Origin: JADKAC01 sp964492065
GTDB lineage: Bacteria; Bacteroidota; Bacteroidia; Chitinophagales; BACL12
NCBI GenBank assembly: GCA_964492065.1
Contig: CAZBHH010000002.1
Location: 124,001-188,000 of the forward strand
Length of the DNA: 64,000 nucleotides
Direction of reading: 5' to 3'
Shown: one piece after another, positions 8,571 through 17,309 of the stretch
Position numbering within the stretch: the first letter of the stretch is position 1
Layout: the number at the start of each line of letters is the position of its first letter
Position numbers and translations under genes: made by a program
Notes under the pieces: generated by a model
What the model saw: only the letters and a program-made list of their open reading frames with translations
Databases searched by the model: none
Told to the model about the DNA's origin: nothing

Positions 8571-9161
8571 ATGCCGGTAACAGATACAGACACATATATT
8601 GAGAAAGCGGCTGAATTTGCCAAACCCATCCTCAGGCATTTGAGAGCGTTGATACACACCGCCTGCCCTGAGGTGGAAGAGACCATAAAGTGGGGGTTCC
8701 CGCATTTTTTATATCACAATCAAATCCTGTGCGGCATTGCGGCATTTAAACACCACTGCGCATTGACGTTTTGGAAGGCTTCGCAGATACCGGGACTACA
8801 AAAAACACATGCCGGCAATGCCGGAAAGGCTATGGGGCAATTCGGGAAAATAACTTCACTGAAAGACCTGCCGTCCGATACGGCAATAAAGAAATATATC
8901 CGGGCGGCAATGCAGTTGACGGCTGCAAAAGTAAAACGTCACTCTGTTGCATCCACCGCAGAAATTCAAACGGCCATCCCCGAATATTTTAAGGAACAAT
9001 TACGCAAAAACAAACGGGCTAAATCAGTTTTCGACAAGCTGCCACCATCGCATAAAAAAGAATACCTGGAATGGATTACAAGTGCAAAAATGCAGGCAAC
9101 GCGGGAGCGCCGCATGCAATCTGCCATCGAAAAACTGGTTGCTTTAAGCGCCGCAAAATGA
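8571..9161 (+). CDS. DUF1801 / YdeI (OmpD-associated) family protein
   Basis: A 196-aa cytosolic protein of unknown biochemical role. The N-terminal DUF1801 domain has the family pattern LRALIHTACPEVEETIKWG followed by FPHFLYHNQILCGIAAF. The C-terminal part, PEYFKEQLRKNKRAKSVF then LPPSHKKEYLEWI, is the YdeI/OmdA helical domain, rich in Lys/Arg. The frame is open back to 8442, but the extra 43 residues are unlike the family and rich in Ser/Arg, so the ATG at 8571 is preferred. It lies 135 nt behind xseB without an obvious functional link. The family is widespread in soil and aquatic Bacteroidota. Confidence 0.8.
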   Translation: MPVTDTDTYIEKAAEFAKPILRHLRALIHTACPEVEETIKWGFPHFLYHNQILCGIAAFKHHCALTFWKASQIPGLQKTHAGNAGKAMGQFGKITSLKDLPSDTAIKKYIRAAMQLTAAKVKRHSVASTAEIQTAIPEYFKEQLRKNKRAKSVFDKLPPSHKKEYLEWITSAKMQATRERRMQSAIEKLVALSAAK

Positions 9162-9190
9162 CAGTTCTACCCATTGAACAAATAAACTTT

Positions 9191-9198
9191 TAATTTTG
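9191..9198 (+). promoter_or_regulatory. TAnnTTTG -7 box (TAATTTTG)
   Basis: An exact match to the Bacteroidota -7 consensus, with its last base 10 nt before the ATG at 9208. It favours 9208 over the GTG-like start 12 nt further upstream, which would lie inside the box. Confidence 0.5.
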
Positions 9199-9207
9199 GG
9201 GCTTCAA

Positions 9208-10305
9208 ATGGCCAGGCTCTGTTCTCTTTTTTTTCTCCTGTTTATTTTCAGTGTTTCCCATGCACAAACTCCTACATGGAATACTGAATCACTGCGGCAA
9301 TATTGGCTTACCCACGGTACTGACATTCACGAAGGGATATATGAAAATGTTCAATCGGATATAGGAAGTCCAAAATATACGGTTGCATTGAAACACAGCA
9401 GCGCCGATACCTATCAACTCATTTATCTGTCAGGGGCAGCTCCGGAGGATGCAGACCGTTGGAGTGAAGGCGATGTAAAGGCGCATCTCAGCAAAGGGAA
9501 ATCCGCCAATACCTACAAAGTAAAATGGTATATGGGCGATAAAACCAAACGCAGCGATTTGACTATTGCATTTGAAGAAGGCAAAATGTTTGTCAACTGG
9601 AACTCCAGGCCGCCGGTTTTGTACGAACGCATTTTCCCGGAGCACCAAATCATCATTTCCACCAATTCTTCCGGTTCAGTCACCTCCGAATCGACTATAA
9701 ATGAACCGGCAATATCAGGCTTCCTAGTTTCGGCAACCGGCATCCTGATAGCTCCCGGTAATGCATTGGATGCAGCCGAAAAAATTACGGTGGTTCAACC
9801 GCTAAGCGGTAAAAAATTCCCGGCAACACTGTTAGCCCGCGATACAGATCACAATCTGGCCCTATTGCAGATAACGGATACGACTGCATTTACCCGAGAT
9901 ACATTGCCCTACAATTTCGGAAGAACACCCGCCGTTGGCGATAATATATTTTGCCTCGCCCCTGTAACGATGGATTCGGGAATTACCCGCGATGCAGTAC
10001 TATACAATGCGGTAATTGTCGCATCGACAGGTAAAAGTTATACTGCCTCCCGGGCGATGCAACAAGCCTGCGGCGGCTGCCCGGTTTTCGACAGGCAGGG
10101 CAATCTCACCGGAGTGCTGAGCGCTATGCCACAGGGAAATAACCCGATGGTAGTACCGGTGGAAATTATACTGGGCTTCATGGAAAAAAATCACCTGCCC
10201 CTCGCCCAAAAGGTGTTGAGCGATGTGAATTTACAAACCCAGAAAAAACAGGCGGAGCTCTTGTTCCCGCTCGTGTTTCGCATTGAAACATCCGAACCTG
10301 AATGA
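9208..10305 (+). CDS. secreted DegP/S1C-like serine protease homologue with degenerate catalytic triad
   Basis: A 365-aa exported protein. Residues 1-20 (MARLCSLFFLLFIFSVSHAQ) are a signal peptide, and about 20-150 form an unrecognised N-terminal domain. Residues 167-330 match the trypsin-like HtrA/DegP fold: SGFLVSATGILIAPGNAL corresponds to the catalytic-His strand, RDTDHNLALLQI to the Asp strand and ACGGCPVFDRQGNLTGVL to the Ser loop. At the three catalytic positions I read Asn185 for His, Asn216 for Asp and Cys288 for Ser, so peptidase activity is unlikely. There is no PDZ domain. It sits before a TonB-dependent receptor gene but has its own promoter. It may be a binding or scaffold protein in the periplasm; this is inference. 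Confidence 0.72.
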   Translation: MARLCSLFFLLFIFSVSHAQTPTWNTESLRQYWLTHGTDIHEGIYENVQSDIGSPKYTVALKHSSADTYQLIYLSGAAPEDADRWSEGDVKAHLSKGKSANTYKVKWYMGDKTKRSDLTIAFEEGKMFVNWNSRPPVLYERIFPEHQIIISTNSSGSVTSESTINEPAISGFLVSATGILIAPGNALDAAEKITVVQPLSGKKFPATLLARDTDHNLALLQITDTTAFTRDTLPYNFGRTPAVGDNIFCLAPVTMDSGITRDAVLYNAVIVASTGKSYTASRAMQQACGGCPVFDRQGNLTGVLSAMPQGNNPMVVPVEIILGFMEKNHLPLAQKVLSDVNLQTQKKQAELLFPLVFRIETSEPE

Positions 10306-10321
10306 CACCCTTTCTATGGAA

Positions 10322-10353
10322 TGCATATTTCCATTATCAATGGTCAATATGCA
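10322..10353. terminator. hairpin after pseudoprotease gene
   Basis: TGCATATT pairs with AATATGCA (8 bp) and the inner CCAT with ATGG (4 bp) around a 5-nt loop. It lies 17 nt past the stop. It lacks a T-tract on the plus strand, so it may be a processing or Rho-linked hairpin and not a classical intrinsic terminator. Confidence 0.4.
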
Positions 10354-10405
10354 GTCAAAAATTGTAAAATCACAATTGATATTTAATGCTTTTCGCACGA
10401 TGTTG

Positions 10406-10413
10406 TATTTTCG
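10406..10413 (+). promoter_or_regulatory. near-consensus -7 box (TATTTTCG) of TonB receptor gene
   Basis: TATTTTCG differs from TAnnTTTG at one base and ends 10 nt upstream of the ATG at 10423, the same spacing as at several other genes here. Confidence 0.35.
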
Positions 10414-10422
10414 CCCACTTGT

Positions 10423-12696
10423 ATGAAAAGAATTATTAACCTGGCGCTAATGCTGATTGCCTCAGCCCTTGTACAGGCGCAAACCGGCGATATCCGGGGA
10501 TTTGTTTACGACCTGAAAACCGGCGAACCCGTCATCTTTACCAATGTGATTGTTTCAGGCACTTCCATGGGTGCTGCCACAGACGTCAATGGTTTTTTCA
10601 GCATTTCCCAAGTGCCGGTGGGTACCTATCAGCTGTTGGTAACAAATATCGAATACGACAGCCTGTACCAAGAAGTGATAGTGGAAAAGGATAAAATCAC
10701 CAGTGTAAAACTCGAACTGGTGACTGCGGAACGCACCTTAAATATCGTAACAGTTACAGCGCAGACACAAGAGCGCATGACAGAAGTGAAGATTTCGACC
10801 ATACCGATTACCGTTAAACAAATAGAAAGGCTTCCATCCATTGGCGGGGAACCCGACCTGGCGCAATACCTCCAGGTGTTGCCCGGGGTTATATTCACCG
10901 GCGACCAGGGTGGGCAGTTATATATCCGCGGCGGTTCGCCGATCCAGAACAAGGTGCTGCTCGACGGAATGGTAATTTATAACCCCTTCCACTCGATCGG
11001 CCTGTTTTCAGTGTTTGAAACCGATATCATCCGCAGTGTGGATGTGTACACCGGAGGATTCAGCGCCGAATACGGCGACCGTGTTTCTGCCGTAATCGAC
11101 ATCACCAGCCGCGACGGCAATAAGAAGGAGTTTGCCGGCCAGGTGTCTGCCAGCCCTTTTCTTGCACGCCTGTTATTGGAAGGGCCGATTACCGATCCCG
11201 AAAATACCGAGACCAGCCTGACGTATTTGCTCTCAGCAAAACATTCGTATCTCGACAAGACTTCAACGGCACTATACCCCTATGTAAATGCAGGCGAAGG
11301 AATCCCATACCAGTTTACCGATTTTTACGGCAAGCTGTCTTTGAACAATACCTCGGGTAATAAGATTAACCTGTTTGGATTTAACTTCAACGATAGCGTT
11401 AACTACACCGATATCACCCAGTTTAAATGGAAGAGTTACGGCGCAGGTACGAATTTCGTTATCGTCCCCTTGCATTCCAATGCTCTGATTGAAGGTGTAT
11501 TTGCCTATTCGCAATACGAAGTCACGCAGACCGAAGCGGACGGCAAACCGAGAAACAGCCTGATCAGCGGATTTAACGGAGGCATTGACTTCACCTATTT
11601 TATCCCGGAAGGCGACATCAAATACGGTTTTGAGGCCATTGGCTTTCAGACAGACTACACCTTCTTCAACCGTATAGGCCAGCAGTATCAGCAGCAGCAA
11701 TTCACTACTGAATTAGGGCTGTTTGCCAAAGTGCGCAAGGTGTACAACCATAAATTCGTTTTCGAGCCGAGCCTGCGCCTGCAGTATTACGCTTCTCTCG
11801 GAGAAATCTCCCCGGAGCCACGCCTGGGATTAAAATACAATCTTACCGACAAACTGCGGTTAAAATTTGCGGGTGGAATATACTCCCAGAACCTGATCAG
11901 CACCAAAAGCGACCAGGATGTCGTAAACCTCTTTACCGGTTTTCTTTCCGGGCCGGAATACACGCTTAATAATCCGGAAGGCACCGCCACCGCAAATACG
12001 AAACTCCAAAAGGCAACTCATGCCATCATCGGCGTAGAGTACGACGTCACCAGTTTCATTGAGTTTAATGTGGAGCCCTACATCAAATACTTCAATCAAT
12101 TAATCGAAATAAACCGCAATAAACTGACTATTGCCGATCCCGATTTCGCCACGGAAAACGGAAAAGCATACGGTATCGATTTCCTGGTGAAATACGACTA
12201 TAAACGCCTGTACATCTGGGTGGGTTATTCATTAGGATGGATTACGAGGTACAACGGCGAACAGACCTATCCGCCACATTACGACCGCAGACATAATATG
12301 AACCTGGTGGGCACCTATGCCTTAGGATCTGACGAGAGTTGGGAGCTCAGCGCCCGTTGGAATTTCGGAACCGGATTTCCGTTTACCCAAACAGCCGGGT
12401 TTTATGAAAGTATTGATTTCCTGGACGGTATAGGTACTGACTACACAACTGCTAACGGTACGCTGGGGATTATTTACGACGATAAACTCAACGGAGGCCG
12501 GTTGCCCACCTACCATAGATTAGACCTTTCTGCCAAAAAGAAATTTGAGTTTTCCAATGGCAATACAATGGAAGCTACCGCCAGTGTAACCAATGTATAT
12601 GACCGTGAAAATATCTTTTATTTTGACAGGGTGCGCTATGAGCGGGTGAATCAGCTGCCGATTCTGCCCAGTTTGGCCTTGAGTTATAATTTCTAA
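10423..12696 (+). CDS. TonB-dependent receptor with N-terminal carboxypeptidase-regulatory-like domain
   Basis: Outer-membrane active transporter of 757 aa. Residues 1-20 are a signal peptide (MKRIINLALMLIASALVQAQ). A CarboxypepD_reg-like beta-sandwich follows (GDIRGFVYDLKTGEPV to about 110). The plug domain (about 125-235) contains LPSIGGEPDLAQYLQVLPG, the RGGSPIQNKVLLDGM element and GGFSAEYGDRVSAVIDI. The rest is the 22-strand barrel, ending in the outer-membrane-type LALSYNF. There is no SusD homologue next to it, so it is not an obvious SusC of a glycan-uptake locus. The substrate is unknown. It is convergent with the VPS10 gene, only 24 bases apart. Confidence 0.9.
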   Translation: MKRIINLALMLIASALVQAQTGDIRGFVYDLKTGEPVIFTNVIVSGTSMGAATDVNGFFSISQVPVGTYQLLVTNIEYDSLYQEVIVEKDKITSVKLELVTAERTLNIVTVTAQTQERMTEVKISTIPITVKQIERLPSIGGEPDLAQYLQVLPGVIFTGDQGGQLYIRGGSPIQNKVLLDGMVIYNPFHSIGLFSVFETDIIRSVDVYTGGFSAEYGDRVSAVIDITSRDGNKKEFAGQVSASPFLARLLLEGPITDPENTETSLTYLLSAKHSYLDKTSTALYPYVNAGEGIPYQFTDFYGKLSLNNTSGNKINLFGFNFNDSVNYTDITQFKWKSYGAGTNFVIVPLHSNALIEGVFAYSQYEVTQTEADGKPRNSLISGFNGGIDFTYFIPEGDIKYGFEAIGFQTDYTFFNRIGQQYQQQQFTTELGLFAKVRKVYNHKFVFEPSLRLQYYASLGEISPEPRLGLKYNLTDKLRLKFAGGIYSQNLISTKSDQDVVNLFTGFLSGPEYTLNNPEGTATANTKLQKATHAIIGVEYDVTSFIEFNVEPYIKYFNQLIEINRNKLTIADPDFATENGKAYGIDFLVKYDYKRLYIWVGYSLGWITRYNGEQTYPPHYDRRHNMNLVGTYALGSDESWELSARWNFGTGFPFTQTAGFYESIDFLDGIGTDYTTANGTLGIIYDDKLNGGRLPTYHRLDLSAKKKFEFSNGNTMEATASVTNVYDRENIFYFDRVRYERVNQLPILPSLALSYNF

Positions 12697-12720
12697 ACCG
12701 CCAAATTGCACTGAATTTAT

Positions 12721-15700
12721 TTACTCCTCGCTGAAGAACTGCTCTCTGGTCGTCAGTGTAAGCGGAGTCAAGCCTTCCTCACTACAATAGGTATTCAGTT
12801 CCTGCATTTGCGATTTTTTGATAGCATCCAACTGCTCTCCCATTTCTTTTACTTCGGCGCTGTACAACTTCAAGGCTTCAATTTGCGGCAAACCGGGTTT
12901 GCCATGGTAACCCATTAATGCGCCGTAAACTTCTGCAATCTTTTCCCGCAAACGCACCTGGCCTACAATGGCCCCCTCTCCCTGCTGTGTGGAGGCTGCC
13001 CGCTCGTGCATTTCTGAAGTGCGGTGAAAAATATCCATACATAAGTTTTTCATTTCCTCCGACTTAACCTTTTCTGATAAAACTAAAGATTGATGATTAA
13101 GCTCCATTACCTGCCGGTCTATGAATGCCAATTCTTCAAGTAACTGATACGCCTGCATTAACGCCTCCCACCGCATTTGTCTTTCGGCGGTACTATAATC
13201 AGTCGCCGGGTTGTCGTTTATCGTCAACTGGGTTTCATAGGTCTTATCGCCTTTTACGACTTTCACCAAATACTTCCCCGCCGGCCTTTCCGGACCGAAC
13301 ATCGCTTCGGCCAAAGCATTGACGGATACCGGCACTTTGGGCGGTTTCATGCGTGTATTTATGGCCACCGTATTCAGTCCTTTCCTTCCCGTAGCGGGAA
13401 GTTTCTTTAAAAAGTTGCCGTCACTATCGTACAACTCGAGGTACATGTCACCAAACACATGGCGTTTACTCAAAAAATACGATATGGTGGCGGTGTTAGA
13501 ACTGCTCTTACCGGCAAATCCCTGATCGCCGAGGTAAGCGGTTACTACATCTTCCTTTGGGTAGAAAAACGGGCTGTTCGGGACAAAGGCGAATTCGGAT
13601 GTCAATACTTCAGGAGTTAATGCCCGTATTTGCGTCAGGTCATCGATAATAATTATCCCACGGCCATGAGTTGCAAGCACCAAATCATTTTCCCTGGGGT
13701 GAATAGCCATATCGTACACAGCCACCGGAGGAATATTGCTCGAATATTTAGTCCAAGCGGCTCCTCCGTCAATTGAAATATACAATCCAAACTCTGTCCC
13801 CAAAAAGAGTAAATTGGGTTGAACAACATCCTGGCGCAAAATGTGGCAATAACCTTTAATATCCTCACTTACAATGTTTTGCCAAGTTTGTCCAAAGTCA
13901 AATGTCGCAAAGACATAAGGGCGATTGTCACCGTTGCGATGGGCATCCACCGTAATAAAGGCAGTGGTTTTGTCAAAATTACCCGCTTCTATACTTGAAA
14001 TATAGGCGAATGGCGGAAGTCCTGTAATAAAAGGATTCAGCAGTGTCCAGGATTTCCCGCCATCTGTTGTCATTTGCACATTGCCGTCATCGGTTCCCAC
14101 CCAGATGATATTTGAATCCAGCGGAGATTCCGAAATTGCAAAGATGGTTGTATTGTTCTCGGCGGTAGAATTGTCGGGGGTAATGCCGCCGGATTGTTCC
14201 TGTAGCTGCCGCTTAGGGTCGTTGGTAGTGAGGTCGGGGGAAATCCGTTCCCAACTGTCGCCCTTATTTTTTGAACGGAATAAGTATTGGGCACCTACGT
14301 ACAAATCGCCGCTTTGTCGCCCCCATACAATAGGCGTATTCCAGTTAAATCGCAGATCCTTGGTGGCGGCATCCGGGAAAGGTTTAATGTATTTGTTTTC
14401 ACCGGTTCGGGCGTTTCTGCGATACAAGTGTCCTCCCTGGTATTGCCAGAAGGTAATATCCGGATCGTCCTTGTCGGCAAAACAGTAAAATCCGTCGCCA
14501 TAGCCTATCGTATTCCAGTCCCGGTTATAGATACCGCCGGTCTTATCGGATGGCCCCACCCAGGAGCCGTTGTCTTGAAGCCCACCATAAATATTATATG
14601 GAGAGGCATTGTCGAGGCTAACGTGATAGAACTGGGATACCGGCAGATTCTCGCAATGACGCCAGGTGTTGCCCCTGTCCACAGATACATAAACTCCGCC
14701 ATCCGTGCCGACGTACATCAACCTGTTATCCAAAGGGCTGATATACAATGCATGGTGATCGGGATGATAATTGCCGCCCTCCACGGTTACAGGGCTGAAA
14801 TTTGCGCCTGCATTATTGCTCACGACTGTAATAAACCCCGGTTTATACACCCTGGCGCTGTCCACAGGATCAGCGACGATTTCGGAAAAGTAAAAAGGCC
14901 GCTCCCCCATTTGCAACTGCGCATTCACTTTAACCCAGGAATTTCCCCTATCCGTCGAGCGGTACAATGCGGACTTTTCGCTCTCGACCAGCGCATAGAG
15001 GTAATGAGGGGCCACCGGCGATGCGTCGATAGCTATTCTGCCCAGAGTTTCTTCCGGCAGCCCGTTGTGGATAGTATGCCAGGTGTTGCCACCGTCATCT
15101 GAGCGGTACAAGCCGCTGCCCGGCCCTCCGGAGCGAAAGTCGAAAGCTGTTCTCCTGAAATCCCACATTGCGGCGTACAGCACATCTGCATTCTGCGGAT
15201 CAAACAGGACATCGGTACAGCCGGTTGATGGATTAATAAACAAAACTTTTATCCAGGAATTGCCGCCATCTGTACTGCGGTACAATCCCCTGTCTTCACT
15301 GTCGCCCCATAATGCTCCCAAAACTGCGGCGTATATCGTATCTGAATGTTCAGGATGGATGGCAATGTCCGCAATCCGCTCTGAATGTTCCAGGCCCATA
15401 AACTTCCACTTTTCGCCGCCGTCCAGTGACCGGTAAATACCCGTTCCGATGGAAACGCTATTGCGCACCCAGGGCTCGCCGGTACCCACCCAAACGGTTT
15501 CGGGATGCAACTGGTCAATACATATCGCCCCGATAGATTGAGTGTAATCGTCAAATACGGGTTTAAAGGTAGTTCCCTGGTTCTTTGATTTCCAGACACC
15601 GCCACCCGCGGCGCCGACATACACGGTATTTGGATCGGCATCCACTGCATCAATGGCGGTAATGCGGCCGCTCATAACTGCCGGGCCGATATGCCTGCCC

Positions 15701-15792
15701 TCTTTTACGCTAAAGGTGGATTCCGTAATTACCTGCTGACTAAATAAGGCCGCTGGAATTACGAGCGCCAGAAAACAAATTGCTCTTTTCAC
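12721..15792 (-). CDS. exported VPS10/sortilin-type beta-propeller protein (Asp-box repeats)
   Basis: A 1023-aa secreted protein often annotated as glycosyl hydrolase because of its BNR/Asp boxes. Residues 1-19 are a signal peptide. Many Asp-box motifs (S/T-x-D-x-G-x-S/T-W) recur across about 50-730: STDGGNSW, SDDGGNTW, STDRGNSW, SVDRGNTW and TTDGGKSW among them, forming one or two sortilin-like propellers. ATHGRGIIIIDDL is the conserved exit from the propeller region. The C-terminal third (about 760-1023) holds a beta-sandwich segment and a helical tail. No T9SS sorting domain is present. Neither sialidase activity nor substrate is supported by sequence; the catalytic Arg triad of sialidases was not identified. 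Confidence 0.85.
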   Translation of the reverse strand: MKRAICFLALVIPAALFSQQVITESTFSVKEGRHIGPAVMSGRITAIDAVDADPNTVYVGAAGGGVWKSKNQGTTFKPVFDDYTQSIGAICIDQLHPETVWVGTGEPWVRNSVSIGTGIYRSLDGGEKWKFMGLEHSERIADIAIHPEHSDTIYAAVLGALWGDSEDRGLYRSTDGGNSWIKVLFINPSTGCTDVLFDPQNADVLYAAMWDFRRTAFDFRSGGPGSGLYRSDDGGNTWHTIHNGLPEETLGRIAIDASPVAPHYLYALVESEKSALYRSTDRGNSWVKVNAQLQMGERPFYFSEIVADPVDSARVYKPGFITVVSNNAGANFSPVTVEGGNYHPDHHALYISPLDNRLMYVGTDGGVYVSVDRGNTWRHCENLPVSQFYHVSLDNASPYNIYGGLQDNGSWVGPSDKTGGIYNRDWNTIGYGDGFYCFADKDDPDITFWQYQGGHLYRRNARTGENKYIKPFPDAATKDLRFNWNTPIVWGRQSGDLYVGAQYLFRSKNKGDSWERISPDLTTNDPKRQLQEQSGGITPDNSTAENNTTIFAISESPLDSNIIWVGTDDGNVQMTTDGGKSWTLLNPFITGLPPFAYISSIEAGNFDKTTAFITVDAHRNGDNRPYVFATFDFGQTWQNIVSEDIKGYCHILRQDVVQPNLLFLGTEFGLYISIDGGAAWTKYSSNIPPVAVYDMAIHPRENDLVLATHGRGIIIIDDLTQIRALTPEVLTSEFAFVPNSPFFYPKEDVVTAYLGDQGFAGKSSSNTATISYFLSKRHVFGDMYLELYDSDGNFLKKLPATGRKGLNTVAINTRMKPPKVPVSVNALAEAMFGPERPAGKYLVKVVKGDKTYETQLTINDNPATDYSTAERQMRWEALMQAYQLLEELAFIDRQVMELNHQSLVLSEKVKSEEMKNLCMDIFHRTSEMHERAASTQQGEGAIVGQVRLREKIAEVYGALMGYHGKPGLPQIEALKLYSAEVKEMGEQLDAIKKSQMQELNTYCSEEGLTPLTLTTREQFFSEE

Positions 15793-15819
15793 TTCTTCTG
15801 GTTTTGGGTTACAAAAAAA

Positions 15820-15840
15820 AGGCTCCTCATACCGGAGCCT
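15820..15840 (-). terminator. intrinsic terminator after LolA-like gene
   Basis: On the minus strand AGGCTCC-(7 nt)-GGAGCCT is followed by a run of eight T residues. It ends the LolA-like transcript 18 nt past its stop and separates it from the downstream VPS10 gene. Confidence 0.8.
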
Positions 15841-15857
15841 GGAAAATTGTATAAAAA

Positions 15858-16571
15858 CTACTCCTTCGGCAAGACGAATAAGCTATCGTCGAGCGCCCCG
15901 TTTAATTCGTAACTATCAATAATAATCACCAAAGTGGTCTCACCCTGGTATTTATTTTCAATTTTACCCGGGAAGGCTACACCGTCCACCTGTATAAAAT
16001 TGCTCATAAAAGCCTCCGATTCCACTTCGCTGCCCTGTACTTTTATCTTAGAGGTTGTTTTGATATTCATATAGGTCTCCTTGTCGATAAAATAGTAATA
16101 GGTATTGCTGTCAGGAGTCTGGACCTTAATGGTATAACAAGGGGTACCTTCCACATCCTGATCTTCTTCAAGAGTAACCGTATTTCCTTTTTTCTTGTAA
16201 TCCCAAAGGATGCCATCGATATCCGCCTGCACCTTCATATTACTGATCTCTTCCGGCGAAAGAGGTTGGGGTTCGGAAGATCCGGTAAACGGATTGATGG
16301 TAAAACCCTCCTTGCCGTCAAATGCCTGAATAAATGTAATACCCTGGAATGTGCCTTCGGTGCGATAATAATTGGGCCGTTTATTATACATGATAAAGGG
16401 TATTTCAATACCCATCTGTTCAATTTTGCCTGTGGCTTTTACCGTTTCGCATTTCACCAGTTTATCTTGCCCTACGGTATTAAAATATTCTTTTAATACT
16501 TTGTTGAGCGATTGCGAAAATGCCGGAACGATAAACAGCGTAACCAGCAAAAAGGAAATTATTCTTTTCAT
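15858..16571 (-). CDS. periplasmic LolA-like outer-membrane lipoprotein-sorting-type protein
   Basis: A 237-aa exported protein. The chosen ATG at 16571 gives a clean signal peptide (MKRIISFLLVTLFIVPAFSQ); the frame runs upstream to 16649 but the extension is not signal-like. The mature part has the LolA/LppX half-barrel pattern common in Bacteroidota: ETVKATGKIEQMGIEIPF, then EGTFQGITFIQAFDGKEGF, then NTYYYFIDKETYMNIKTTSK and FIQVDGVAFPGKIENKY. Such proteins bind lipid or lipoprotein acyl chains in the periplasm. There is no LolCDE neighbour, so the cargo is unknown. A TACCTTTG box lies upstream and a strong terminator downstream, so the gene is monocistronic. Confidence 0.75.
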   Translation of the reverse strand: MKRIISFLLVTLFIVPAFSQSLNKVLKEYFNTVGQDKLVKCETVKATGKIEQMGIEIPFIMYNKRPNYYRTEGTFQGITFIQAFDGKEGFTINPFTGSSEPQPLSPEEISNMKVQADIDGILWDYKKKGNTVTLEEDQDVEGTPCYTIKVQTPDSNTYYYFIDKETYMNIKTTSKIKVQGSEVESEAFMSNFIQVDGVAFPGKIENKYQGETTLVIIIDSYELNGALDDSLFVLPKE

Positions 16572-16593
16572 ATTTGCGTTAATTGATTTTGGC

Positions 16594-16601
16594 CAAAGGT
16601 A
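16594..16601 (-). promoter_or_regulatory. TAnnTTTG -7 box (TACCTTTG) of LolA-like gene
   Basis: An exact -7 consensus on the minus strand, 22 nt upstream of the ATG at 16571. It supports this start over the longer frame, whose start would lie upstream of the promoter. Confidence 0.5.
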
Positions 16602-16665
16602 CGACCAATGGCTGACGAATGCAGATAATACGGCGGAATTTCCCGACATTTATTACCATAATGCT

Positions 16666-17274
16666 ATGAAAATAACGATATCCATTGCCTTTGCCCTATG
16701 TGCGCTCATTTGCAGTGATAGCCTTGCTCAAACTTATGCCGAGCAGATTGCCGAATACAGGATTGCATACAAACAAGGATTCCTGGAGGACGTCAACAGT
16801 CCGTTGAGAAAACGAGATTTAAAATACCTGGATTTTTTCGAGCCTGATTCGACATTTGTAATTACGGCGACGTTCAGGCGCACTGCCGATGCCCTTCCCT
16901 TTGATATGCCCACGAGCAGCGGAAAAATGAAGCAATACGTCAAGTTTGGCGAGGCGCAGTTCCGGCTGCACGATAGAGATTTCACTATTAATGTGTACCA
17001 AAGCGTGCAACTCCGGGAAATGGAACAGTATAAAAACTACCTGTTTATTCCTTTTAACGATGCGAGTAATGGCAGCACCACCTATGGCGGCGGCAGGTAT
17101 CTCGATATAGATATGGATCAAATTGTCGGCGATAAGCTTATAATAGATTTCAACAAGGCGTATAATCCCTATTGTGTTTACGCCGACGGATACTCCTGTC
17201 CGGTGCCGCCCCGTGAGAATTACCTGGATATCGAGATCAATGCCGGCGAAAAGAATTTTTTAAAAAAGCATTAA
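16666..17274 (+). CDS. exported DUF1684 protein
   Basis: A 202-aa protein with a signal peptide (MKITISIAFALCALICSDSLAQ, cleaved near 22). The mature part carries the DUF1684 landmarks: AYKQGFLEDVNSPLRKRD, the strand FGEAQFRLHDRDFTINVYQ and the C-terminal hallmark NPYCVYADGYSCPVPPREN followed by LDIEINAGEK. The two cysteines of that hallmark are conserved in the family. The molecular function is unknown; members are secreted or periplasmic and common in Bacteroidota. I chose the ATG at 16666 because the frame upstream overlaps the divergent LolA-like gene and lacks a signal. It converges with the ATP-grasp gene. Confidence 0.82.
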   Translation: MKITISIAFALCALICSDSLAQTYAEQIAEYRIAYKQGFLEDVNSPLRKRDLKYLDFFEPDSTFVITATFRRTADALPFDMPTSSGKMKQYVKFGEAQFRLHDRDFTINVYQSVQLREMEQYKNYLFIPFNDASNGSTTYGGGRYLDIDMDQIVGDKLIIDFNKAYNPYCVYADGYSCPVPPRENYLDIEINAGEKNFLKKH

Positions 17275-17280
17275 TACCGT

Positions 17281-17309
17281 TTGGCATTGAGGTTAGCCGC
17301 TCAAGCCAA
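17281..17309. terminator. hairpin between convergent DUF1684 and ATP-grasp genes
   Basis: TTGGC-a-TTGAG pairs with CTCAA-GCCAA (10 bp with one bulged A) around an 8-nt loop. It lies 6 nt past the DUF1684 stop and overlaps the ATP-grasp stop. T-tracts are weak on both sides. Confidence 0.4.

Noticed and set aside
12721..15792. Annotation as sialidase/glycosyl hydrolase based on Asp boxes
   Set aside because: Asp boxes are structural and also define sortilin/VPS10 propellers; no sialidase Arg triad or FRIP motif was seen.
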